Shown piece after piece: positions 18,143 through 26,717 of a DNA stretch of 64,000 nt; the first letter of the stretch is position 1; each line of letters starts with the position of its first letter. The position numbers were made by a program, and so were the translations under genes. Location: positions 202,153 through 266,152 of the forward strand of contig JAUNKF010000002.1 of assembly GCA_030532895.1 (NCBI GenBank), read 5' to 3'. Source of the DNA: Lautropia sp. (GTDB taxonomy: Bacteria; Pseudomonadota; Gammaproteobacteria; Burkholderiales; Burkholderiaceae_E). Under the pieces are notes generated by a model, which was not told the origin of the DNA, made no database searches, and worked only from the letters and a program-made list of their open reading frames with translations.

Positions 18143-18892
18143 ATGTCGAGATACACCATTACTCAAGCCGCCGCCGAGCGCATGCTTCTGGATCTGGAGG
18201 TTGCGGCTGTCAAAACGATGAGCCGCGTCGTGGCTGATGCGCGTGATCACCTGTGGTTGCTGGATCATATCGAGACGGCAGATGTCGTCCATGATGCAGA
18301 CTTTCAGCGTCGGCTGTGTCGGCATGTGGGGATGCGTGGCAAGCTGCGGATGCGTCGTGATGAGCTGTTCCTGATTCTGGACGGTATCCGTCGTGTGCCA
18401 CAGCGCAATTATCCCGATGTGCTGATGCAGATCAGTGAGTTGACGGGGCAGGTCGAAAAATCGGTGGCTTCTGAAGTGTTGGCCCTGCTGGAGCCGGATC
18501 AGCCCACGATCGACCGCGAGGTGCGCGAGCTGATGCCCCGTTACGGTTTTTATCCGTTGCCCGAGTCACCGGTATTCGATGAGTGTGTGGCCTATCACAG
18601 CTCATTGCGACAGACGATGATGCAGGTGCTGGACATGCCGGCTTTCCGCGCACTGTCGGCGCGACTGGATCAGGCCATCGGCGAGGGGGCAGAGCGCCTG
18701 TCGGCATTGCGCAAGCTGAATCTGCTCCTGTCCGGATCCTATCGCACGGTGGCCTTGCTGCCCAATCTGGACGCCGTTCGGCGTGCCATTCCTCGTGCGC
18801 ACATGGTTGCGCAGGAGCCTGTGAATTCGCTCGCGAACAATCCGGCCGTCATCAGCACGCGCCCCGGCGTTCGGCTGCATCTGTGCCGATAA
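18143..18892 (+). CDS. Hypothetical protein, no recognised family
   Basis: A 249-residue soluble, mostly helical protein rich in Leu, Arg, Asp and Met, with no signal peptide or membrane segment. I do not recognise a domain. Codon use resembles the neighbours (high GC at third positions), and GAGG eight bases before the ATG at 18143 supports this start; the frame is open upstream to 17999, but that part overlaps non-coding repeat-flanking DNA. Short regular helices such as ALSARLDQAIGEGAERLSAL and a late ARG-rich segment suggest a scaffold or binding protein rather than an enzyme, but this is only impression. The gene stands alone between clpA and the arginine genes. Confidence 0.65.
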   Translation: MSRYTITQAAAERMLLDLEVAAVKTMSRVVADARDHLWLLDHIETADVVHDADFQRRLCRHVGMRGKLRMRRDELFLILDGIRRVPQRNYPDVLMQISELTGQVEKSVASEVLALLEPDQPTIDREVRELMPRYGFYPLPESPVFDECVAYHSSLRQTMMQVLDMPAFRALSARLDQAIGEGAERLSALRKLNLLLSGSYRTVALLPNLDAVRRAIPRAHMVAQEPVNSLANNPAVISTRPGVRLHLCR

Positions 18893-18949
18893 GGGCGGGT
18901 TTTGCCCCACCTGGCATGTTCATCGTGCCTGGCGCCATGGGGATGGCCA

Positions 18950-19873
18950 TCAGGTTGGCAACTCGCCGATCACCAGGTACTCCAGCAGCGCTTTTTGCAC
19001 ATGCAGGCGGTTCTCGGCCTCGTCCCACACGACGGACTGCGGCCCGTCGATGACCTCGGCCGTGACCTCCTCGCCGCGGTGGGCGGGCAGGCAGTGCATG
19101 AAGAGGGCCTCAGGGTTGGCGCCCGCCATCATCCGGCCGTCCACACAGAAATTGGCAAAGGCTTTGAGGCGTGCCTCGTTCTCGGCCTCGAAGCCCATGC
19201 TCGTCCAGACATCGGTGGTGACGAGGTCGGCATGGCGGCAGGCTTCGTTCGGGTCTTCAAAATAGCTGAGATGCTTCTGCTCGGCCGGCGAGATCAGGCT
19301 CGTGTCCAGTGCGTAGCCAGCCGGGGTCGAGACATGCACCTTGAAGTCCAGCAGGCGAGCCGCTTGCACCCAGGTGTAGCTCATGTTGTTCGCATCGCCC
19401 ACCCAGGCCACCGTCTTGCCTTGTATCGAGCCACGATGCTCGATGTAGGTGAAGATGTCGGCCAGTACCTGACAGGGGTGATATTCATTCGTCAGCCCAT
19501 TGATGACCGGTACCCGTGAGGCAGCGGCAAAGCGCTCGACGATGCTCTGCTCGAACGTGCGCATCATGATGATGTCGCACATGCGCGAGATCACTTTGGC
19601 TGCGTCGTCCACCGGCTCGCCACGGCCCAGTTGAGAGTCGCGCGTGTTCAGGTAAATGGCCGAGCCGCCCAGCTGATGCATGCCGGCCTCGAAGGACAGG
19701 CGGGTGCGGGTGGATGCCTTCTCGAAGATCATCACCAGGGTGCGATCCTGCAGCGGGTGATAGGGCTGATAGGTCTTGAAACGCTTCTTGATGTCGCGGG
19801 CCCGTTTCAGGACATAGGCGATTTCCTCGCGTGAGAAATCATCGAATTTCAGAAAATGCTTGATGGCTGTCAT
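18950..19873 (-). CDS. argF: Ornithine carbamoyltransferase
   Basis: Forms citrulline from ornithine and carbamoyl phosphate in arginine biosynthesis. 307 residues. The carbamoyl-phosphate binding motif is EKASTRTRLSFE (STRTR), the ornithine side is marked by the MHCLPAHRGEEV loop, and GDANNMSYTWVQAA is a conserved segment. An ATG at 19873 is the natural start (MTAIKHFLKFDDFS); a TTG seven codons upstream is rejected. It follows argD after 49 bases on the same strand, so both are probably one unit. Confidence 0.97.
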   Translation of the reverse strand: MTAIKHFLKFDDFSREEIAYVLKRARDIKKRFKTYQPYHPLQDRTLVMIFEKASTRTRLSFEAGMHQLGGSAIYLNTRDSQLGRGEPVDDAAKVISRMCDIIMMRTFEQSIVERFAAASRVPVINGLTNEYHPCQVLADIFTYIEHRGSIQGKTVAWVGDANNMSYTWVQAARLLDFKVHVSTPAGYALDTSLISPAEQKHLSYFEDPNEACRHADLVTTDVWTSMGFEAENEARLKAFANFCVDGRMMAGANPEALFMHCLPAHRGEEVTAEVIDGPQSVVWDEAENRLHVQKALLEYLVIGELPT

Positions 19874-19922
19874 ATGGGAAGCTTCCGGGGCCAAAGGGCC
19901 AGATCTGTGCGGGGCTTTTTTC

Positions 19923-21113
19923 TCAGGTGCCGGATTGACCCAGAAAATCCCGGATCAGTGGCAGCAGCTTGTCGGTCAGTTCGGCTGCATCGTCTTCGGT
20001 GAAGATGAGCGGGGGAAGCAGCCGGATCACGCTGTCGGCGGTCACGTTCAGCACCAGGCCGGCATCCAGTGCACGACCCACCAGCTCACCACAGGGGCGG
20101 TCAAGTGCGATACCGAGCATCAATCCCTTGCCGCGCAGCTCGACGAAGCCGTTGGTGTCTTGCAGCTCGCGCTGGAAGGTCTCACGCAGCAGGTTGCCGA
20201 TGCGGGTGGCATTGTCCACCAGGCCATCGGCCTGCATCACGTCGATCGTGGTCTGTGCAGCTCGCATCGCGAGCGGGTTGCCACCGAAGGTGGTGCCGTG
20301 GTGGCCGGGCTGGAACAGCTCGGCGGCCGCGCCGTGCGCGACGACCGCGCCCACCGGCACGCCCGAACCTAGCCCCTTGGCCAGGGGCATCACATCCGGG
20401 ACGATGCCGGCCCATTGGTGTGCGAACCATCGGCCCGTGCGCCCCATGCCGCATTGCACCTCGTCGATCATCAGCAGCCAGCCGCGTTCATCACAGAGCT
20501 GGCGTAGCTGCTGCAGGAACGTGATGCTGGCGGCGGTGATGCCGCCTTCGCCCTGAATGGCTTCGAGAAAGACGGCACTGATGTTGGGGTTCTGCTCGGC
20601 CAGTGTGGTCAGCGCGTCGATGTCGTTGAGCGGCAGCCGGGGAAAACCCGGCACTAACGGTTCAAAGCCTTTTTGCACTTTAGGATTGCCGGTGGCCGAT
20701 AATGTGGCTATCGAGCGGCCGTGAAAGGCTTTGTCGAAGACCACGACGTGTGGCTCGGCAATGCCCTTGCGGTGGCCGTGCAGCCGCGCAAGCTTCAGCG
20801 CGGCCTCGTTTGCTTCCAGACCTGAATTGCAAAAGAATACGTTGCTCATGCCCGAGAGGCGTACCAGCCGGTCGGCCACCGCTTCCTGAAGCGGAATCTC
20901 GAAGAGGTTCGAGCAGTGGATCAGCTTGCCGACTTGGTCGGACAGCGCGGCCACCAGAGCCGGATGGGCATGACCGAGTGTATTGACGGCGATACCGCTC
21001 AGACAGTCGAGGTATCGTCGTCCCCTGGTATCGAACAGAATGGAACCTTCGCCCCGTTCAAAGGCGACAGGTTGTCTCAGATAGGTCGACATCAGGGGGG
21101 CTGGCTTGGTCAT
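19923..21113 (-). CDS. argD: Acetylornithine aminotransferase
   Basis: A PLP-dependent class III aminotransferase, 396 residues, converting N-acetylglutamate semialdehyde to N-acetylornithine, and often also acting in lysine synthesis. The phosphate and ring contacts appear as FFCNSGLEANEAALKLAR and MIDEVQCGMGRTG, with the Schiff-base Lys in PLAKGLGSGVPVGA. GHHGTTFGGNPLA is the family's late motif. It lies upstream of argF on the same strand and is divergent from the DUF3579 gene, 61 bases apart. Confidence 0.95.
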   Translation of the reverse strand: MTKPAPLMSTYLRQPVAFERGEGSILFDTRGRRYLDCLSGIAVNTLGHAHPALVAALSDQVGKLIHCSNLFEIPLQEAVADRLVRLSGMSNVFFCNSGLEANEAALKLARLHGHRKGIAEPHVVVFDKAFHGRSIATLSATGNPKVQKGFEPLVPGFPRLPLNDIDALTTLAEQNPNISAVFLEAIQGEGGITAASITFLQQLRQLCDERGWLLMIDEVQCGMGRTGRWFAHQWAGIVPDVMPLAKGLGSGVPVGAVVAHGAAAELFQPGHHGTTFGGNPLAMRAAQTTIDVMQADGLVDNATRIGNLLRETFQRELQDTNGFVELRGKGLMLGIALDRPCGELVGRALDAGLVLNVTADSVIRLLPPLIFTEDDAAELTDKLLPLIRDFLGQSGT

Positions 21114-21174
21114 GAGGGTACGCTCGTTCTAAACGAAAGGCTGAGCCATTGTAGGGGATTGTGAACATTATTCC

Positions 21175-21621
21175 ATGCAGCACGAACCATTGAATCCTTC
21201 TTCCCCGTCGGAAGCGGCGCGCCCGAGCACGGAGGCCGGCGATACAGGCGCTCAGCCACCCGCCGTCAACCCGCCAGGCATGGTGTTGCCATCGCAGGCC
21301 GATCCGCTCGCGCATGTGCGCCATGCGAAGCGTTTCGTCATCATTGGCCAAACGGCCGAAGGGCGGGCTTTCCGGCCCAGTGATTGGGCTGAGCGGTTGG
21401 CGGGGGTGATGGCCGGTTTCCGGCCAGGCCGTGCGGCGGCAGGGCGATCAGCGCACGCGCAGGCCCATCTGAGCTATTCGCCTTATGTGCTGCCTTCCAC
21501 GCACGAGGGCTTCAAATGCGTGATCGTCGATGCACGCCTGCGTGACATCGAACCGCTGGCCCACCACTTCGTGCTGAATTTTGCGCTCGACAACCGCTTG
21601 AAGCTGCTCAGCCTGGACTGA
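21175..21621 (+). CDS. DUF3579 domain protein
   Basis: A 148-residue protein of a family almost restricted to betaproteobacteria. The conserved part begins FVIIGQTAEGRAFRPSDWAE and ends VIVDARLRDIEPLAHHFVLN. The first 45 residues are a Pro/Ala/Ser-rich lead. Function is unknown. Placement next to argD-argF, as here, is the usual context in the group and is why I use it as lineage evidence. The start is ATG; the argD promoter must share the 61-base gap. Confidence 0.85.
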   Translation: MQHEPLNPSSPSEAARPSTEAGDTGAQPPAVNPPGMVLPSQADPLAHVRHAKRFVIIGQTAEGRAFRPSDWAERLAGVMAGFRPGRAAAGRSAHAQAHLSYSPYVLPSTHEGFKCVIVDARLRDIEPLAHHFVLNFALDNRLKLLSLD

Positions 21622-21867
21622 GATCGGTCTTGGGTGTGCGCATGGCACGCGCCTGGCTGTCTCAGGCGGCTGCCCGGGACGCATCGGGTTGGCCTGTTTC
21701 AACGCCGTGCTCAGACCGTCTTCATGGTTTTTACTGACTTTGTTACCTGCCTGATGCTCAAAAAGCTACAGTTTTGTTGCAGCGTAGTCAGCTAAGTCCA
21801 TGAATCTATGAAAGTTTTGCAAAACCTATTTGCCTGATAACAGCTTTTTCTGATTACATAGCGTCGT

Positions 21868-23244
21868 ATGTGGACGACGCAATTCAATCCCGTCGGGGCG
21901 ACAGACCCGACCCCCATGCAGGAGGCACCGCCGGCGGTTTCCCGTCGGGTGTTCCGCGTGGCTGCGTTCGGCCTCAGTCAGCGCTTTTTGCGCATGCTGG
22001 ACATGATCCTCGATCATGATCATCAGCCGGGTGGGCATCGGTATCAACTGGCCGACACCCGCACACCGGGCGAGTTCGACATCGCACTCGTGAACCTGAC
22101 CGCACCGGGGGGTGTCGACTTGGCCCGACGGCTTCGGAGCCTGCCCCGTGCGCTGCCCGTCATCGGTGTCGGTCGTCGGGCCAATCGTCGCCGCGGTGCC
22201 GATGATGTGCTCTTTTCCTCCTTCGCCCAGGATATTCTGGGTGTGTTGAACCGGGCGGCCGATACGCTGACTGTCCGTGCGCAGCAGCAGGCGGCTTTTT
22301 CGAGAAACCTGCTCTCGCCATTGGCTTCCGGTGCCTTGCGCCCGGCATGGGATGAAATGCTGAGTCGTGCCCAGTTGCGCGTGCTGATCATCGACCCAAG
22401 TCCCTCCAGTCGCAGCCATGTGGCCGTCGGCTTGCGTCAGCTGGGCATCGATGCGGAAGGGGTCGGCAATCTGGTGCAGGCCGCCGATGTGCTGTCGATG
22501 CGCAGCTATGACCTGATCATCATCGATCCCCGTCAACCTGATGGGGATGGGCTGGAGATGTTGCGGCGTTTCAAACGGGCCACCGGTTCAGCGGTGCCCG
22601 TCGTCGTGCTGAGTGAGCAATCCACCCTGTCCGAGATGTTCCGCTCGGCCCTCGCCGGCTGCAGCGGTTATCTGGTCAAACCGCTGTCGGTGCCAGCCCT
22701 GCATGCCACGGCACGTCGCATCTTGTTGCGTCATCTCCACCGTCGGCAGCGCCAGGCCATTGGTGCGATCCCGATGGCAACCAGCATGGCAGGCAGGGTG
22801 CTGATGCCGCGCCTGTCCTGGCGGATGCTGGTGGCGTCGATGCGAACCCGTTGTGTGGCAGGCTTGGCGGCTGTTTATGGCAAATGTTTGCTGAAACCCA
22901 GGCAGCGTGAGCTGGGGCCGGCTGCGCGCGTGTCGATGAAGTCGGCCTCCTTGGGCGGCACCATGCCCATGCAGGCCGACTCGCGGCGCAACAGTGGCGA
23001 AGGAGCCACCATCGACTCATTGCAGCTCAGTCCGGCTGCCGTGCCGGTCTGGCGCCCAGGCAGTCCGCACACTGCGCTGGATTTGCCCCTTTCAGAGGCC
23101 ATGTTGATGCCTGTCTCGAAGGCAGGGGCATCCGTCAAGCCCGTGCCTGTATCCGTCAGCCACCCTGTCTCTCCGGTGGTGGCCCCGGCCGTTCGCGCCG
23201 TCACGGCACCACGTCGTGCTGAAGCGCTGGCCTTGATCGACTGA
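21868..23244 (+). CDS. Two-receiver response-regulator-like protein
   Basis: A 458-residue protein. Residues 170-290 form a canonical receiver domain: RVLIIDPSPSSRSHVAVGLR, phosphoacceptor Asp220 in DLIIIDPRQPDGDGLE, Ser249 and Lys271 in GYLVKPLSV. The acidic pair at the start is reduced to one Asp (D176). Residues 28-130 look like a degenerate receiver (DIALVNLTAPGGVDLARRLR) with the Asp replaced and no Lys. The C-terminal 170 residues are low complexity, Pro/Ala/Val/Ser-rich, with no recognisable DNA-binding or enzymatic output. No histidine kinase is near. The start could alternatively be the ATG at 21916. Role unknown; surface-motility or polarity regulators can have such architecture. 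Confidence 0.75.
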   Translation: MWTTQFNPVGATDPTPMQEAPPAVSRRVFRVAAFGLSQRFLRMLDMILDHDHQPGGHRYQLADTRTPGEFDIALVNLTAPGGVDLARRLRSLPRALPVIGVGRRANRRRGADDVLFSSFAQDILGVLNRAADTLTVRAQQQAAFSRNLLSPLASGALRPAWDEMLSRAQLRVLIIDPSPSSRSHVAVGLRQLGIDAEGVGNLVQAADVLSMRSYDLIIIDPRQPDGDGLEMLRRFKRATGSAVPVVVLSEQSTLSEMFRSALAGCSGYLVKPLSVPALHATARRILLRHLHRRQRQAIGAIPMATSMAGRVLMPRLSWRMLVASMRTRCVAGLAAVYGKCLLKPRQRELGPAARVSMKSASLGGTMPMQADSRRNSGEGATIDSLQLSPAAVPVWRPGSPHTALDLPLSEAMLMPVSKAGASVKPVPVSVSHPVSPVVAPAVRAVTAPRRAEALALID

Positions 23245-23416
23245 AGACACACGGCCGTGATGGGCGCTTGCCCGTGACCAGGGCAGATCCGAAAGAGGTG
23301 TCAAGCGGGGCCGGTCGATGCCTGCAGGCAGCTCGTGTGCCTGCCCTCAGCACGTCATGCCCGGACTCGCCTTTTGGGCTGCGGCGGGGGCACGCAGAAC
23401 CTGGTGCCCCGGATGA

Positions 23417-23980
23417 TCAGCCCTTCACGCGGCTACGATATTCGCCGGTTCGGGTGTCGATCTCGATCTTGTCGCCGGTGTCGACGAAGGCGGGTACCTG
23501 CACTTCAAAGCCCGTGGGCTTGATGCGGGCCGGTTTCAGCACCTTGCCCGAGGTGTCGCCACGCACGGCTGGCTCGGTGTATTCCACTTCACGCACCAAC
23601 GTGGTGGGGAGTTCCACCGAGATGGCGCTGCCGTTGTACATCACCACTTCACAGGGCATGCCTTCTTCGAGGTAGTTGAGTGCATCGCCCATGTTCTCGC
23701 CATCGACCTCGTACTGGTTGTACTCGGCGTCCATGAACACATAGGCCGGGTCGGAGAAGTACGAGTAGGTGACTTCGGTGCGCTCCAGCACCTGCACCTC
23801 GAACTTCTCGTCTGCGCGGTAGACGCTCTCGCTGCCGGAACCCGTCAGCAGGTTCTTCATCTTCAGCTTGACGACCGCTGCGTTACGGCCAGACTTGTTG
23901 TATTCGGCTTTGACCACCACCATCGGGTCATTGCCGATCATGATCACGTTGCCAACGCGCAGTTCCTGTGCGGTTTTCAT
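23417..23980 (-). CDS. efp: Elongation factor P (rhamnosylated type)
   Basis: Relieves ribosome stalling at polyproline stretches. 187 residues with KOW-like, OB-like and C-terminal domains. The tip residue is Arg32 ([15 protein letters not shown]), not lysine, which defines the class modified by rhamnosylation through EarP rather than by EpmA/B lysylation. earP is the upstream neighbour on the same strand, 147 bases away, which agrees with this. The C-terminal segment ends [15 protein letters not shown], the usual family ending. Confidence 0.97.
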   Translation of the reverse strand: MKTAQELRVGNVIMIGNDPMVVVKAEYNKSGRNAAVVKLKMKNLLTGSGSESVYRADEKFEVQVLERTEVTYSYFSDPAYVFMDAEYNQYEVDGENMGDALNYLEEGMPCEVVMYNGSAISVELPTTLVREVEYTEPAVRGDTSGKVLKPARIKPTGFEVQVPAFVDTGDKIEIDTRTGEYRSRVKG

Positions 23981-24038
23981 GGGTACTGTGTATTTGGGAA
24001 ATGGGATTAAACCCCTGATTGTAACCCGTTGGGCGGGC

Positions 24039-24100
24039 TATAGCGTGTGTCATGCACTGATTCGTGATCGCGAAAGCCCCTCCGGGCGTGGCGGTGCATC
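24039..24100 (+). repeat. Dispersed intergenic repeat, copy 4
   Basis: CTATAGCGTGTGTCATGCAC followed by TGATTCGTGATCGCG and AAGCCCCTCCGGGCGTGG. The last string shares AAGCCCCTCCGGGC with copy 2. It lies between earP and efp. Confidence 0.65.
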
Positions 24101-24127
24101 GCGGAATTCACCTTTTGGCAAAGCGGA

Positions 24128-25372
24128 TCAATCTTTGGCAAAGCGGATCAGTCGTCCGGCCAGATCGCTACTGTCAGCCGCGGTGTGTTGGCATAGCTGC
24201 TGCGCGAGTTGGCCGGCCATCGCCAGGTCGTTCATCCACGAAACGATATCGGTCATGGGGGTTGATGGCACCCCGTTCCAGGCACGCATGGCCTGTTGCC
24301 AGCGAAGCAGGGCGCCCGGATCGTGTGGGCCGGGTCGTGGGGCCGCGATCATCGCCGAGGCCCGTGTCAGAAAAGCGTCAAGCTTGTCCAGGTGGGCGGC
24401 CTCGGCTTGTGGATAGGCTTGCCAGAGCCAGGGCTTGCCGGCCCAGAGTGCGCGAATCCAGGAGTCTTCGCCGCGCACGAGGTTCAGGTCACCGCTCCAG
24501 AGCAGGTGGTCGAACTCGGTTTGCGGCAGAAAGGGCAGGCGGGTGAGCCGGATGCGACAGGTCGGCGCTGATGCTTGCCGGATCCAGGCATCCAGCTCAT
24601 CCAGATGCCGTTGGGTGTTGGTGCCGGGCGCCAGCAGGTGCAGGTGGGGTTTGCCGTGTGTCCCGGCCTGCGCGAGCCAGGTGCTCAGCAGCGCCGTCAG
24701 GGGCGCCTGCGGGTAGCAGAGCAGGCTCAGGAGCAGCTCGTCCGGACGGGTCTGGACGCCGTGTGCGCTCAGCCATCGGAGTCGGTTGGCCGGGTCGGCC
24801 AGAAAGTGATCACGCCTGGCGAACAGGTCGTGCTCCAGCAGCAGGCCCCCTGTCCTGGGGCCGAAACCGGGGTAGAAAAAGCGCTCCTGCAAGCCGTCAG
24901 GGGCGAGGCTTGTTTGTCCATGCACGTCGGCGACCCAGTCTTCGGCACTCAGGTAGTCGAGCTGGATCAGCCGGGGCCGCCGAGTTGTCGGGGTTTGCAG
25001 CCAAGCCCGCCGGGAGGCAGGGGGCAGCCGAACCTGAAAGCCCAGCACCACCACATCGGCTCCGTCGCCGATGGGGGCATCCTGCGTCAACGGGCGGATC
25101 TCGATGGACGCCGGGGGAGGGGCTCGGCGTGTCGGGCAGGTCGACGCGTCGGCTGTTGCTTCTGGCGCAAGCGCCTCTGGGGCAAGCATCGCCAGCGCAT
25201 CGGCATCGTCGATGAAAAACCGAACTGGCACGCCGTGCTCATCTCGCAATTGCCGGGCCAGTCGCCATAGCACGCCCACGTCACCGAAATTGTCGATGAC
25301 CTGGCAGACGAGGTGCCAGCAAGGGGGGCGAAGGGTTTTGCCGGAGGGGGCGGCTGGATCGGAAGCGGGCAT
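24128..25372 (-). CDS. earP: EF-P arginine rhamnosyltransferase EarP
   Basis: A 414-residue GT-B glycosyltransferase that transfers rhamnose from dTDP-beta-L-rhamnose to EF-P Arg32. The N-terminal VCQVIDNFGDVGVLWRLARQ contains the two essential aspartates (here D27 and D31). The nucleotide-sugar site is DLNLVRGEDSWIRALWAGKP with the essential Glu in RGEDS. It is adjacent to efp, and efp has Arg32, so enzyme and substrate occur together. The N-terminus is about ten residues longer than in reference proteins, and residues 65-85 form an Ala/Thr/Pro-rich insertion. Confidence 0.95.
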   Translation of the reverse strand: MPASDPAAPSGKTLRPPCWHLVCQVIDNFGDVGVLWRLARQLRDEHGVPVRFFIDDADALAMLAPEALAPEATADASTCPTRRAPPPASIEIRPLTQDAPIGDGADVVVLGFQVRLPPASRRAWLQTPTTRRPRLIQLDYLSAEDWVADVHGQTSLAPDGLQERFFYPGFGPRTGGLLLEHDLFARRDHFLADPANRLRWLSAHGVQTRPDELLLSLLCYPQAPLTALLSTWLAQAGTHGKPHLHLLAPGTNTQRHLDELDAWIRQASAPTCRIRLTRLPFLPQTEFDHLLWSGDLNLVRGEDSWIRALWAGKPWLWQAYPQAEAAHLDKLDAFLTRASAMIAAPRPGPHDPGALLRWQQAMRAWNGVPSTPMTDIVSWMNDLAMAGQLAQQLCQHTAADSSDLAGRLIRFAKD

Positions 25373-25408
25373 GCAGTGGACGGCGAAGCGGTTGAGAGGG
25401 GGGAGGGT

Positions 25409-25846
25409 TCAGGTGTTGTGCTCAGGCGCGGGGTGCTGTTTGAGCAGATCGTCGAGCCGGCCGATCTTCAGTCCGAAGCGGCGGTCGGCAAACTTCCGGG
25501 CGGCCAGCAGCGCCTTGTCTTTGGAGAGCAACCAGTCCACCCGGTGGGCCACGGCCAAATCCAGAAACTTGCGGTCATCCGGATCGCGGCAGCTGAGGTT
25601 GCAGCCGGGCGCCACGGCCTGCCGCTGGGTGAGGGCATCCCAGCGGGCAAGTGCCTGTTGCTGTTGGGCCTCGTCCTGTCGAAACTGTGAGCGGCGTAGC
25701 ACGGCGGCTAGCTCGTCGCGCATGTCCTCGGTGCCGAGTGCCTGCCAGCGCCCCGTATTGAGCGCGTCACGCAAGGGGTGGGCGCGCGGGTCGTCGAAGA
25801 CGAGCAGGTCAAGCCAGATATTGGTGTCGATGACAAGGCGAAGCAT
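25409..25846 (-). CDS. PIN domain protein, putative toxin of a toxin-antitoxin pair
   Basis: A 145-residue PIN-domain ribonuclease-like protein. The acidic active-site residues are in MLRLVIDTNIWLDLL near the start, TEDMRDELAAVLRR, and CRDPDDRKFLDLAVAHRVDW with the DPDDRKFLDLA motif typical of the COG1569 subgroup. Such proteins are called toxins by homology, but no antitoxin gene lies next to it, so the toxin role is uncertain. The ATG at 25846 fits the family start; a longer TTG start at 25906 would overlap yaaA. It is divergent from yaaA with 34 bases between the two starts. Confidence 0.85.
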   Translation of the reverse strand: MLRLVIDTNIWLDLLVFDDPRAHPLRDALNTGRWQALGTEDMRDELAAVLRRSQFRQDEAQQQQALARWDALTQRQAVAPGCNLSCRDPDDRKFLDLAVAHRVDWLLSKDKALLAARKFADRRFGLKIGRLDDLLKQHPAPEHNT

Positions 25847-25867
25847 GAGCGTGGCAAGGGAGCTATC

Positions 25868-25873
25868 TATAAT
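25868..25873 (+). promoter_or_regulatory. Consensus -10 (TATAAT) directly ahead of yaaA
   Basis: TATAAT ends seven bases before the yaaA ATG and no Shine-Dalgarno sequence is present. If this is the promoter, the mRNA would be leaderless or nearly so. I see no -35 consensus 16-18 bases upstream, which leaves it tentative. Confidence 0.35.
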
Positions 25874-25880
25874 GATCGGC

Positions 25881-26684
25881 ATGAAGATCGTGTTATCCCC
25901 TGCCAAATCCCTTGATTACACCACGCCTGCCGTGGATGTGCCCGCCAGCCTGCCGATGTTCGCACGCGAGACACAAAGCCTTGTCGACATCATGCGGGGT
26001 CATGATGAACAGTCGCTGCAACGGCTGATGTCGATCAGCGAAGCGCTTGCTGCCGAGAACGTGGCCCGGTATCAGCGTTTTTCCGACGACTACACCGACG
26101 AGAACAGCCGTCCGGCCATTTTTGCCTTCAATGGCGATGTTTATGATGGTCTGGATGCGCGCCGCTTGACGGCGGCCGAGGCCGAGCGGGCCAACCGGCT
26201 GATCCTGATGCTGTCGGGTCTGTATGGCGTACTGCGTCCTTTCGACAGGATGCAGCCTTATCGGTTGGAAATGGGCATCAAACTGCCCAACCCGGCCGGC
26301 AAGGATCTGTATGCGTTCTGGCGTGAGCGCATCACCAATCATCTGAATGAACAGCTTGACGATGACCCCTATCCGGTATTGGTCAATCTTGCGTCGGATG
26401 AGTATTTCAAGGCGGTCGATCTGAAGCGTTTGCGCCACCCGGTACTGAAAATCCGTTTTGAAGAGTGGCGCGACGATGCCAAGCTGCCTGAAGGCGGCAA
26501 GTGGAAAATCATCAGTTTCAATGCCAAGCGCGCCCGTGGCGAAATGGCCCGTTACGCAATTGATAAGGCAGCAAATGATCCGGCGCTGCTCAGAGGCTTC
26601 GATCGTGAAGGCTACCGGCTGGATGAGGCCGCCTCCAGCGAATGGCACTGGGTGTTTCGCCGCAAGGATTGGCCGCCGGCCTGA
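25881..26684 (+). CDS. yaaA: Peroxide stress protein YaaA (UPF0246)
   Basis: A 267-residue DUF328 protein. In E. coli it lowers intracellular free iron under hydrogen peroxide stress and binds DNA; the exact activity is not settled. It opens MKIVLSPAKSLDY and carries the family segments YGVLRPFDRMQPYRLEMG, LASDEYFKAVDL and KIISFNAKRARGEMARYAID. The length matches the family. An upstream open frame to 25071 is antisense to the PIN and earP genes and is rejected. Confidence 0.95.
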   Translation: MKIVLSPAKSLDYTTPAVDVPASLPMFARETQSLVDIMRGHDEQSLQRLMSISEALAAENVARYQRFSDDYTDENSRPAIFAFNGDVYDGLDARRLTAAEAERANRLILMLSGLYGVLRPFDRMQPYRLEMGIKLPNPAGKDLYAFWRERITNHLNEQLDDDPYPVLVNLASDEYFKAVDLKRLRHPVLKIRFEEWRDDAKLPEGGKWKIISFNAKRARGEMARYAIDKAANDPALLRGFDREGYRLDEAASSEWHWVFRRKDWPPA

Positions 26685-26717
26685 GAGGGGTACCCTTTTG
26701 TGTTTGAGGATACGCCG

